The notes under the pieces were generated by a model, which saw nothing but the letters and a program-made list of their open reading frames with translations, searched no databases and was not told the origin of the DNA. Below, piece after piece: positions 12,807 to 19,983 of a stretch of 23,410 bases of DNA (position 1 is its first letter; every line of letters starts with the position of its first letter). This DNA is from a virus. Both the position numbers and the translations under genes were made by a program. The stretch covers positions 1-23,410 of the IMG/VR virus record IMGVR_UViG_3300011116_000069; one strand, 5' to 3'.

Positions 12807-13541
12807 ATGACCAATGCAACAATTTTTGGTGGCTCTGAAGACAACCAGAACACCAATACACCCACAGCGACAACTGAGGGACAGCTTTTTACCGCACTTG
12901 TTGGTGAAACGCAAAAATACAAAACACCAGAAGAATTGGCTAAAGCTTACACAAATGCTGACCAGTTTATTGAAACCTTGAAAGAGGAAAATCGTAAACT
13001 ACGTGAGCAAACTATGGCAGCTAAAACCATTGATGATGTTTTGGAACGTATGTCGAAACATAGCAATGCACCAGAGAACGACAATCCTCCTGCTCAGGGT
13101 TATACCCCTGAAGATGTGCAACAGCTTGTAGAGAAGACGTTAGTAGGTCGAGAGGCAGCTAAAGTAAAACAAGATAATCTGATGTTGGCTGACAAACTGA
13201 TGAAAGAAAAGTTTGGTGAGAAAGCAGAAGAAGTCTTTAGGCAACGTGCATCAACACAAGCTAAAGGACGTATCTTGATGGAATTGGCAGCTACTGACCC
13301 GCAAGAGTTTGTATCTTTATTTGTTGGAGTAGTTCCAAACAACTCTAACGCTATGGATACTGGTTCTATGAATACAACTTCAGTACCTTCTACTGGCGGT
13401 GATAGAACTAATATTGAGGGCACAAAACAATGGGCCGCAAAGATTCGTAAAGAGAATCCTTCTCTGTATTGGTCACAAGATTTCCAGTATAAGTTACAAC
13501 AAACTGTTACTAAAAACCCGTCCCTATATTTTGGGCAATAA
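12807..13541 (+). CDS. Scaffolding protein
   Basis: A 244-residue acidic, helical protein directly upstream of the major capsid gene, where podophage scaffolding proteins lie. The N-terminal region contains KTPEELAKAYTNADQFIETLKEENRKLREQ, a coiled-coil stretch seen in such proteins. The middle is Glu/Lys-rich (about 100-165, VEKTLVGREAAKVKQDNLMLADKLMKEKFG). The C-terminal region (TKQWAAKIRKENPSLYWSQDFQYKLQQ) probably contacts the coat protein. It would organise capsid subunits during prohead assembly and leave before or during packaging. Confidence 0.75.
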   Translation: MTNATIFGGSEDNQNTNTPTATTEGQLFTALVGETQKYKTPEELAKAYTNADQFIETLKEENRKLREQTMAAKTIDDVLERMSKHSNAPENDNPPAQGYTPEDVQQLVEKTLVGREAAKVKQDNLMLADKLMKEKFGEKAEEVFRQRASTQAKGRILMELAATDPQEFVSLFVGVVPNNSNAMDTGSMNTTSVPSTGGDRTNIEGTKQWAAKIRKENPSLYWSQDFQYKLQQTVTKNPSLYFGQ

Positions 13542-13551
13542 GGAGAATTAA

Positions 13552-14517
13552 ATGGCTGGTGTAGATTATGCAAAGGTTAATGACCACTTAGTTCGTACAG
13601 AACTCTGGTCTGCCGAATTGAAAGATGTGCTGCAAGAACAATTGATGGGTACGAAATATGTTCGTATGCTCAATGGTTTCCCTGATGGTAACCAATTTAC
13701 CATCCCCTCTGTTGGCGAGTTGCCAATGCGTGAGACTTCTGAACTGACTCCTGTTGTGTATGACGCAATGGATACTGGTGAGTTTACTTTCACAATTGAT
13801 CGTTATGTTGAATCTGCTACTTACATCACTGATAAGGCTAAGCAGGACAGCTACTACGCTCAACAATTGATTGGTATGTTCCCTACCAAGATGCGTCGTG
13901 CTTTGGATGAAAACTTGGAATCTTCTGTTTTCTCTTTGGCTAACCAACAAACATCTGGTAACGTGAACTCCATCAATGGTGCTGACCACCGCTTTGTGGC
14001 TTCAGGTTCTACTAACACTGTGTTGGCACTTGCTGACTTTGCTAAAGCTAAGTATGCTTTGGACAAAGCACAAGCTGGTGGTGCTCGTGTTGCTATTATC
14101 GACCCATCGCAAGAGTATGTGTTTAACACTCTCGTAGGTGCTCAGGCTTTCACTAACAACCCTGCATTTGAAGGTATTGTTCAAGGTGGTTTTGTTAACG
14201 AAGTGACAGGTATGCGTTTCATTCGTAACATCTTTGGTTTCGATGTTTACGTGTCTAACTTCCTCCCTGCTGCTACAGAAGCTGCATCATCTACTTTGGG
14301 TGGTGTCACTGTTCCTGCAACTCCAACTGTGAACTTGTTCATGTCTGTTGGTGGTGATTTGACTCCGTTTGTTGGTGCATATCGCCAAATGCCTCGTGTT
14401 GAGTATGAGCGTAATAAAGACTTGCGTCGTGACGAATATGTTATGAATGCACGTTTTGGTCTGAAGCTCTATCGTCCTGAGTGTTTGGTTTCTGTTATCA
14501 CCAAGAACACCATCTAA
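13552..14517 (+). CDS. Major capsid protein
   Basis: A 321-residue coat protein. Features of HK97-fold podophage capsid proteins are visible: an N-terminal helical segment, a beta-rich E-loop-like stretch (GNQFTIPSVGELPMRETSELTPVVYDAMDTGEFTFTIDRY), a long helical spine (KAKQDSYYAQQLIGMFPTKMRRALDENLE), and a C-terminal P/A-domain region with GFDVYVSNFLP and a final RNKDLRRDEYVMNARFGLKLYRPE. AAGGAGAATTAA gives a strong ribosome-binding site. C- and G-ending codons are more frequent than in neighbouring hypothetical genes, fitting high expression. No fusion or truncation is seen. Confidence 0.85.
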   Translation: MAGVDYAKVNDHLVRTELWSAELKDVLQEQLMGTKYVRMLNGFPDGNQFTIPSVGELPMRETSELTPVVYDAMDTGEFTFTIDRYVESATYITDKAKQDSYYAQQLIGMFPTKMRRALDENLESSVFSLANQQTSGNVNSINGADHRFVASGSTNTVLALADFAKAKYALDKAQAGGARVAIIDPSQEYVFNTLVGAQAFTNNPAFEGIVQGGFVNEVTGMRFIRNIFGFDVYVSNFLPAATEAASSTLGGVTVPATPTVNLFMSVGGDLTPFVGAYRQMPRVEYERNKDLRRDEYVMNARFGLKLYRPECLVSVITKNTI

Positions 14518-14535
14518 CATTGAAAGGATTATAAA

Positions 14536-15003
14536 ATGACTCGTGCTAATACATGGACTAATGCCGATGGTTTGATTGTCGGTTTTGGTAATAACTTCCC
14601 TGAGCGCAATGACGCTGGTGTCAACGAAGTTGATGGCAACGATAAAGCGGCAGTATTGAATATCACTTATCAAAGCACCTTTGGTTCAACTGGTGCTAAG
14701 ATTGAGATTCCTGCTGGCTCTATTATCAAAAACGTATATATGAAAACAGGCACTGCATGGGCAGGTGGTACTTCATTGGCGTTTGGTGATGCAAGTAGTA
14801 CTGGTGGCTGGATTACAGCTACACAAGGTGCTACAGCCTCTCTGACTGCTAATACACCTATCCAAGCTGCTGGTGCTTATGCATACACTGCTACAGAGGG
14901 TCAACTCCCTCCTAAAGTGTACGCATCTGCTACTAACTTGTACATTACCGCTGTGGGTACATTCACTGCTGGTACAGCTACAATTTACGTAGAATACGTG
15001 TAA
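14536..15003 (+). CDS. Probable head decoration / minor capsid protein
   Basis: A 155-residue beta-rich, Thr/Ala/Gly-rich protein directly after the major capsid gene. Its start (TWTNADGLIVGFG) and the AWAGGTSLAFGD...GGWITATQGATASL core are familiar from proteins encoded after aquatic podophage capsid genes. Proximity to the capsid gene and the strong AAAGGAT ribosome-binding site suggest an abundant virion protein, possibly decorating the head. Nothing proves this; a small tail or head fibre is the alternative. It is followed by a strong terminator. Confidence 0.55.
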   Translation: MTRANTWTNADGLIVGFGNNFPERNDAGVNEVDGNDKAAVLNITYQSTFGSTGAKIEIPAGSIIKNVYMKTGTAWAGGTSLAFGDASSTGGWITATQGATASLTANTPIQAAGAYAYTATEGQLPPKVYASATNLYITAVGTFTAGTATIYVEYV

Positions 15004-15006
15004 TGT

Positions 15007-15041
15007 AAAGGGGGGAGTGCAATACTCCCTCCTTTTCTTTT
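15007..15041 (+). terminator. Rho-independent terminator after the capsid genes
   Basis: A stem of 12 pairs (AAAGGGGGGAGT at 15007-15018 with ACTCCCTCCTTT at 15024-15035, one G-T pair) closes a 5-base loop, and a T-rich tail (TTTTCTTTT, 15033-15041) follows. It starts 4 bases after the stop of the putative decoration gene. It is the clearest terminator in the window and separates capsid genes from tail genes. Confidence 0.85.
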
Positions 15042-15050
15042 GGAGAAATA

Positions 15051-15698
15051 ATGGCAACAGTACAACATTCTGCTATCACTGACCCTAATATCCATGAACC
15101 TAAAGGTGTGGCTGCGGCTACAGTTAATAAGGTTTATGTTTCTAATGGCACAGGTAGTGGAACATGGCAAAAACTTAGTCCTCCACAATTTGCTGGCGTT
15201 ACTAGTAATGGTCAAGCTGGTGATACAGTTACTGTTGATGGTAGCGGTAACTTTGTACTTACAGGTACACCACATGGACAAGTACACTTTTATAATCTAG
15301 CCACTCCATATACTCTTACTTATCCATCTGCATTTACTAAACTTGCTCCTACAACTACAGCAGGTGGTGTTTCTTCTAACTTTACTGAATCAACAACTGC
15401 ACGTTTAACATACACTGGTACAGACACTGTACCTGTTTCTATTAGTTATTCTGTATCATTAGATCAAACATCTGGTGCAGATAGAGATTTGATTGTAGCT
15501 GTGTATAAAAATGGTAGTGTGTCTAATGGTCATTCTGTTATAACAACTACTACAGGACAAAAACATAATATGTCTGGCGTACACACAATAAGTATGGCTA
15601 CTGGTGATTATGTAGAACTATATATTTTAAATAATGGTGGAAGTGGTAATATACGTCTATATGCTATGCAGTTAGACGCTATTTTCGCAGGAGCATAA
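15051..15698 (+). CDS. Jelly-roll fibre-like structural protein, 215 aa
   Basis: A 215-residue beta-rich protein. The N-terminal part (about 1-75) contains DPNIHEPKGVAAATVNKVYVSNGTG and a TVTVDGSGNFVLTG turn, common in phage fibre and head-fibre proteins. The C-terminal part (about 110-215: ARLTYTGTDTVPVSISYSVSL, then LIVAVYKNGSVSNGHSVI...GDYVELYILNNGGSGNIRLYAMQLDAI) resembles a C1q/TNF-like jelly roll. It is probably a surface fibre or decoration protein; the attachment site is unknown. TGGAG precedes the start just after the terminator. It contains one GTTACTAGTAA motif. Confidence 0.6.
   Translation: MATVQHSAITDPNIHEPKGVAAATVNKVYVSNGTGSGTWQKLSPPQFAGVTSNGQAGDTVTVDGSGNFVLTGTPHGQVHFYNLATPYTLTYPSAFTKLAPTTTAGGVSSNFTESTTARLTYTGTDTVPVSISYSVSLDQTSGADRDLIVAVYKNGSVSNGHSVITTTTGQKHNMSGVHTISMATGDYVELYILNNGGSGNIRLYAMQLDAIFAGA
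15199..15208. repeat. TTACTAGTAA motif, copy 5 (coding)
   Basis: Exact copy preceded by G, read in frame as V-T-S-N in the fibre-like gene. Confidence 0.65.
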
Positions 15699-15699
15699 T

Positions 15700-16407
15700 A
15701 TGGCGAAACTAACGCTATTAGATATGACGCAGAACATTCTGTCTGCAATGGACAGTGACCCTGTGAGTTCTATTGATGAGACAGTAGAATCAGTACAGGT
15801 ATCAGATTTAATTAAAGAAGCTTTCTTTGAAATTATTAGCCAGCGAGACTGGCCTTTTTTGTTTCAACTTACACAACTCACAGGCTTAGGTGATACTAGT
15901 AATCCTACCAAGATGATAATGAGTGATACTTGGAATAAAGTTAAATGGATTAAATATAATAAAAAAGATGTTGAATATATTACACCTGATGAATTTAAAG
16001 CTCTGATAGATAATAGAGTTGTTCAAACTGGTGTAATTGATAGCAATGGTTATGTCATTAATGCAGACCCACAATATTGGACTAGTTATGATGATAAGTA
16101 CATTACATTTGACGGGTATAACTCTGCTGTAGAAAGCACCCTTGTAGGGTCTAAAACAAGCGTATACGCTGTTGTACAGGCTAGTTGGACTCATGTAGAC
16201 ACTTTCATTCCTAACCTCCCTGAGAAGTTCTTTCCTACCCTTTTAGCAGAAGCTAAGGCTCAAGCATTTGTTAACTTGAAACAACAAGCAAATGGTAGAG
16301 AAGAACGTAGAGCACAACGTGGTAGGAATATAATGCGTAATGAAGCTTGGCGTAATGAGAATGGCGAAGCTAAATACAATGGTAAAGTTAATTATGGGAG
16401 AAGGTAA
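15700..16407 (+). CDS. Tail tubular protein A-like (T7 gp11-like)
   Basis: A 235-residue protein of the head-tail adaptor/tail tubular A group. The N-terminal region (LTLLDMTQNILSAMDSDPVSSIDETVESVQVSDLIKEAFFEIISQRDWPFL, in sections) is typical: helices followed by a W-P motif. The C-terminal helix (FFPTLLAEAKAQAFVNLKQQANGREERRAQRGRNIMRNEAWR, in parts) also fits. It would form a ring under the portal. AGGAG is upstream; it overlaps the next gene at TAATG and, with tail tubular B further on, makes up the tail tube module. Confidence 0.75.
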   Translation: MAKLTLLDMTQNILSAMDSDPVSSIDETVESVQVSDLIKEAFFEIISQRDWPFLFQLTQLTGLGDTSNPTKMIMSDTWNKVKWIKYNKKDVEYITPDEFKALIDNRVVQTGVIDSNGYVINADPQYWTSYDDKYITFDGYNSAVESTLVGSKTSVYAVVQASWTHVDTFIPNLPEKFFPTLLAEAKAQAFVNLKQQANGREERRAQRGRNIMRNEAWRNENGEAKYNGKVNYGRR

Positions 16408-16589
16408 TGAAAAATAAAAAAGAATTGTCACCAGAAAAATATAGGGAGATGGCTAATGATAAATCAATTCCTCAGGAAGCACGCAACATGTTTCTCGACA
16501 AGGCTGTTGAAATTGAACAAAAAGCTTATGAACATTCTAAAGAAATTAAAGATGTAAATGGTCACAAGTGGAAAGGTACAATGAAATGA
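16407..16589 (+). CDS. Small hypothetical protein, 60 aa
   Basis: A 60-residue charged, helical protein (SPEKYREMANDKSIPQEARNMFLDKAVEIEQKAYEH) of unknown function. GGAGAAGG upstream and TAATG/ATGA overlaps on both sides support translation. Its place between the tail tubular genes suggests a small structural or assembly role, which is inference. Confidence 0.55.
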   Translation: MKNKKELSPEKYREMANDKSIPQEARNMFLDKAVEIEQKAYEHSKEIKDVNGHKWKGTMK

Positions 16590-16840
16590 GTGAAGCATTT
16601 GACAAAGTAATGGAGAAAGCTGCTAAGCAAAAACAGATAGCTAAAGAACGTAAAGAGATGCGTGAGTTGTCTGGTGAAATCAATAAACTTGTTATTGAAG
16701 CTACACCTAGTGGACTATACAGTGTTCGTTATTCTTTGTCAGGCCCAGTACCTGATGAGTTGAAAGGTTTATTCACTCGTCGTGATCGCATCATTGCAAT
16801 TGCACAACGTAGAAACATTCCTATTGAGGGATTAGTATAA
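16586..16840 (+). CDS. Hypothetical protein, 84 aa
   Basis: An 84-residue protein with a basic coiled-coil N-terminal half (AFDKVMEKAAKQKQIAKERKEMRELSGEI) and a C-terminal half containing YSVRYSLSGPVPDELKGLFTRRDRIIAIAQ. The start at 16586 forms an ATGA overlap with the preceding stop; ATG 16568 lies inside the upstream gene. The pattern of a short Sxx-GPVPDELKG..T stretch is seen in similar small proteins in aquatic podophages, of unknown function. Confidence 0.55.
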   Translation: MSEAFDKVMEKAAKQKQIAKERKEMRELSGEINKLVIEATPSGLYSVRYSLSGPVPDELKGLFTRRDRIIAIAQRRNIPIEGLV

Positions 16841-16841
16841 T

Positions 16842-19046
16842 ATGGTAGCACCTAGTGTTAAGGGCAGTTTTACTTTTGTAGGTGGCCTCAACACAGAAGG
16901 GGGCTACTTCATCACGCCTGAGAATAGTTGGAAAGATGGTGTTAATGTCTATCCAAATATAGATGGTGTATTACAGCGTAGAAATGGTATTGACTATGAA
17001 AGTCTTTATCAACTCTACGCTAGTGCCATTACTGCTGACCAAAAGAATCTATGGGCATTTACTGTAGGTAATTGGTCTACTGTTGGTGGTAATGGTAATT
17101 TGAATTTCTTTGTGGTGCAAACTGGCTACATCCTGTCGTTCTATGATTCCTTATCAGGAAGCGTTAGTTCAACTAGAAAGTCATTTACAATTGATTTACG
17201 TTCTTATAAAGCCACAGGCACTACTGCTACCGATGGTACAGATGTGGCTAGTTTTGCATCCACTTATGGTAGACTCATTGTAACTACCTCTAGTACCAAT
17301 CCTATATTGGTTGAATATAATACAGCTACTGATACAATTACTGTATCTACAATTACAATTAATGTGCGTGACTTTGAGGGCTTTGAAAGTCCTTTTGCTG
17401 TTGATGCTGAGAAGACAGAAGCTGAATGGACTACTGCGTCATTCCTTACACAAGCTAAATATAATTTATATAATCAAGGTTGGACAGATACATTAATTGC
17501 TACATATAAAGCAGCTAATGCTAATAAACTTCCTGCTAACAGTAAGAACTGGATTTCAGGTAAAAATACAACAGACGACTTTGATGCTGCACTATTAAAT
17601 AAACAAGACTTTGGTACATCACCTGCACCTAAGGGTCGTACCATATTAAATGCTTTCTATAAGGATAGAAGCGGCATCATTACATCCACTGCATATAGAC
17701 CTAAGGTATGTGCCTTCTTTGCTGGTCGTGCATGGTATGCTGGTGTAGGTAGTGCTAAAGAACTAGGCACTGTATATTTTAGTCAAGTGCTTGACGTAAT
17801 TGCTAACGTTGGTAAGTGCTACCAACAGAATGACCCTACATCAGAAGTGTTTAGTGATTTGTTAGATAGTGATGGTGGTGTAATTCAGATTCCTGAAGCT
17901 GGTGAAATTATTGGTTTGCAACCACTTGGTCGTGGTATTACAGTGTTGGCAAGTAATGGTGTGTGGTTTATTAGTGGTATTGACAATGCATTTACTGCAT
18001 CTAATTATTCAGTAACTCGTATCAGTAACGTGGGCTGTACATCAGCCAAGTCTATTGTGGCAGTGGAAGATAGTCTGCTCTATTGGAGTAACACTGGTAT
18101 TTACACCATTGCTCCCGGAACTAGTGCTGCTGAATTTAGTTCACAAAACATTAGTGATAAGAACATTAAAACATTCTATCAAAACATACCTGTGTTAAAT
18201 AAAATATATGCTGAAGGTAGTTATAACGTTAGTAATAAACTTGTTTATTGGCTCTATTCTAAAGTAGATGCTGGTTCTACTAGTAGTGGTCGTTATAATA
18301 AAACTTCTGTATTGGCACTAGACATTAAACTTGGTAGTTGGTATTGGTTTGATTTTGATACATCATTAGGTGTAGTACCTGTGTCATTAGAAATTACTAA
18401 AGAAACAACCTTAAGTAGTAATACATATGATGTGCTTGTAGGCGCAGATAGTGTACTTGTAAGTACGGATAGTGTTATTGCCACTTTGTCTGTGGTTAAC
18501 GGAACTGTACAACAGTTTAAGTTCTTAGTGTTGCATCCTGTTACTAGTAATAACTATTCATTTACATTTGCTGATTTAGAGAATCAACGTACAACTACAA
18601 CTAAGTTTAAAGATTGGTATAGTTATAACTCTGCTGGTGTAGAACAGACAGCATATTTTATTACTGGTTATGATATGGGAACTGTAGGCCCTGCACGTGC
18701 TAAGAGTGCTCAATACATCACTACGTTTATGAAACGCACAGAAACTACATTTGACGCTAATACTAACCCAGTTAATCCTAGTGGTTGTATGATGCAAACT
18801 AGATGGGACTTTACAGACAATAGTTATGCTGGTAAGTGGCAAGCTGAAGTAGAAATATATAGACAACTTAGACCTTACTTTGCTGAACCACTAACTACAT
18901 TTGATGATGGCTACCCACTAGTCATTAATAAGAACAAAGTGAGAGGTAGAGGTAAAGCTTTACAACTTAAGTTCTCAAGTGTAACAGGTAAAGATATGCA
19001 GATGGTTGGTTGGACAACAACATTCTTGGGTAATCAAAATGTATAA
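16842..19046 (+). CDS. Tail tubular protein B-like (T7 gp12-like)
   Basis: A 734-residue beta-rich protein that would form the tail nozzle. The opening (VKGSFTFVGGLNTEGGYFITPENSWKDGVNVYPNIDGVLQRRNGIDYE, in sections) is the usual signature: G-G-L-N-T-E, then NVYP..DGVLQRRNGI. Central parts (VYFSQVLDVIANVGKCYQQNDPTSE, IIGLQPLGRGITVLASNGVWFISG, SIVAVEDSLLYWSNTGIY) fit a beta-propeller-like fold. A C-terminal LKFSSVTGKDMQMVGWTT strand also fits. It ends 8 bp inside the following GNAT-like gene. It contains a GTTACTAGTAA motif (18540-18550). Confidence 0.8.
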   Translation: MVAPSVKGSFTFVGGLNTEGGYFITPENSWKDGVNVYPNIDGVLQRRNGIDYESLYQLYASAITADQKNLWAFTVGNWSTVGGNGNLNFFVVQTGYILSFYDSLSGSVSSTRKSFTIDLRSYKATGTTATDGTDVASFASTYGRLIVTTSSTNPILVEYNTATDTITVSTITINVRDFEGFESPFAVDAEKTEAEWTTASFLTQAKYNLYNQGWTDTLIATYKAANANKLPANSKNWISGKNTTDDFDAALLNKQDFGTSPAPKGRTILNAFYKDRSGIITSTAYRPKVCAFFAGRAWYAGVGSAKELGTVYFSQVLDVIANVGKCYQQNDPTSEVFSDLLDSDGGVIQIPEAGEIIGLQPLGRGITVLASNGVWFISGIDNAFTASNYSVTRISNVGCTSAKSIVAVEDSLLYWSNTGIYTIAPGTSAAEFSSQNISDKNIKTFYQNIPVLNKIYAEGSYNVSNKLVYWLYSKVDAGSTSSGRYNKTSVLALDIKLGSWYWFDFDTSLGVVPVSLEITKETTLSSNTYDVLVGADSVLVSTDSVIATLSVVNGTVQQFKFLVLHPVTSNNYSFTFADLENQRTTTTKFKDWYSYNSAGVEQTAYFITGYDMGTVGPARAKSAQYITTFMKRTETTFDANTNPVNPSGCMMQTRWDFTDNSYAGKWQAEVEIYRQLRPYFAEPLTTFDDGYPLVINKNKVRGRGKALQLKFSSVTGKDMQMVGWTTTFLGNQNV
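18541..18550. repeat. TTACTAGTAA motif, copy 6 (coding)
   Basis: Exact copy preceded by G, read in frame as V-T-S-N in the tail tubular B-like gene. Confidence 0.65.
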
Positions 19047-19500
19047 GTATGAGTATAATGTTGATATGGCTGTATTCTTAGAACAAGCCAAAGATATTTT
19101 ATATATGCACTGGGATGAATTGGCATTAAATAAAGATAAAATTTATTTAAGTCCAAACGTAGAAAAGTACGTATTATTACAACAGTTAGGAACATTGTTT
19201 AATATTGTTGTTTATAAAGATGAAACTATTGTTGGTTACAGTGTTATATTTTTAAGTGCAAATATGCATTATCAAGATCATAAATATGCTAACGTAGATG
19301 TTGTGTATGTACACCCTGAATATAGACACTCAACTATTGGTGCTAGATTACTAGTAGCAACAGAGCAACTTGCCAAAGACAATGGTGCAAGTGTTATCTT
19401 ACATCATGCAAAACCATACGTACCAATGATAATTAAACCGCTTGAAAAACTTAATTATCAACTGTATGAATTAATGTACGGAAAGTATATAGGAGAATAA
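19039..19500 (+). CDS. GNAT-fold acetyltransferase-like protein
   Basis: A 153-residue protein with the GNAT order of strands and helices. Motif A is clear: VDVVYVHPEYRHSTIGARLL (86-105), whose RxxxxGxxL part (Arg96-Leu104) binds acetyl-CoA pyrophosphate, followed by helix ATEQLAKDNG and strand ASVILHH. IVGYSVIFLSANMHY forms the preceding strands. The start at 19039 overlaps the tail gene by 8 bp; the upstream start at 19006 lies inside that gene. In T7 the same position is taken by gp13, an internal core protein that, as I recall, has also been linked to the acetyltransferase fold, so this may be its counterpart. Substrate unknown. Confidence 0.7.
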   Translation: MYKYEYNVDMAVFLEQAKDILYMHWDELALNKDKIYLSPNVEKYVLLQQLGTLFNIVVYKDETIVGYSVIFLSANMHYQDHKYANVDVVYVHPEYRHSTIGARLLVATEQLAKDNGASVILHHAKPYVPMIIKPLEKLNYQLYELMYGKYIGE

Positions 19501-19501
19501 A

Positions 19502-19981
19502 ATGGCAATTACAGCAATTGTAGCAGGAGCAACATATGCATATGGAACATATAAAAGTGTAGAGGCACAAAAAGAAGGACAAAAAGCAACTGAACGTGCT
19601 CAACAAGCATCACAACAACAATATGCAGCAGAAGCAAAGAAAGCAGAAATACAAAACCTACGTTCTGTAAGACAACAAATTAGAGGCGCACGTATAGCAC
19701 AAAGTACTATGCAAAACATTGGTGCTCAAGCAGGTGGTGTTGGTAGCAGTGCAATGGCTGGTGGTATAGCTAGTATTGGTAGTCAATTGGGTAGTAATTT
19801 GGGGTATATGTCTGAAATAGCCACTGCTAATACAGCTATTGGAACAGCAGCATTAAATTATTCTACAGCAATGGGTGAAGCATCTATTGCTGGTTCACGT
19901 GCAAGTCAATATGGTGCTATAGCAGGATTGGGTGGTACTGTATTTCAAGCAGTTGGTGGCATTAAAACTATCCAAGGTTAA
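19502..19981 (+). CDS. Internal virion protein (T7 gp14-like)
   Basis: A 159-residue Ala/Gly/Gln-rich protein with an N-terminal hydrophobic segment (ITAIVAGATYAYGTY), a helical region (about 22-70, EGQKATERAQQASQQQYAAEAKKAEIQNLRSVRQQIRGAR in sections) and a glycine-rich C-terminal half (GGVGSSAMAGGIASIGSQLG; IAGLGGTVFQAVGG). This composition and its position after the GNAT-like gene match small podophage core proteins (gp14 type) that form a channel in the outer membrane during ejection. AGGAG precedes the start. The assignment is by position and composition. Confidence 0.65.
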   Translation: MAITAIVAGATYAYGTYKSVEAQKEGQKATERAQQASQQQYAAEAKKAEIQNLRSVRQQIRGARIAQSTMQNIGAQAGGVGSSAMAGGIASIGSQLGSNLGYMSEIATANTAIGTAALNYSTAMGEASIAGSRASQYGAIAGLGGTVFQAVGGIKTIQG

Positions 19982-19983
19982 CT

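Noticed and set aside
13100-14184. Minus-strand open frames opposite scaffold and capsid genes
   Set aside because: Antisense shadows of well supported genes with no start signals.
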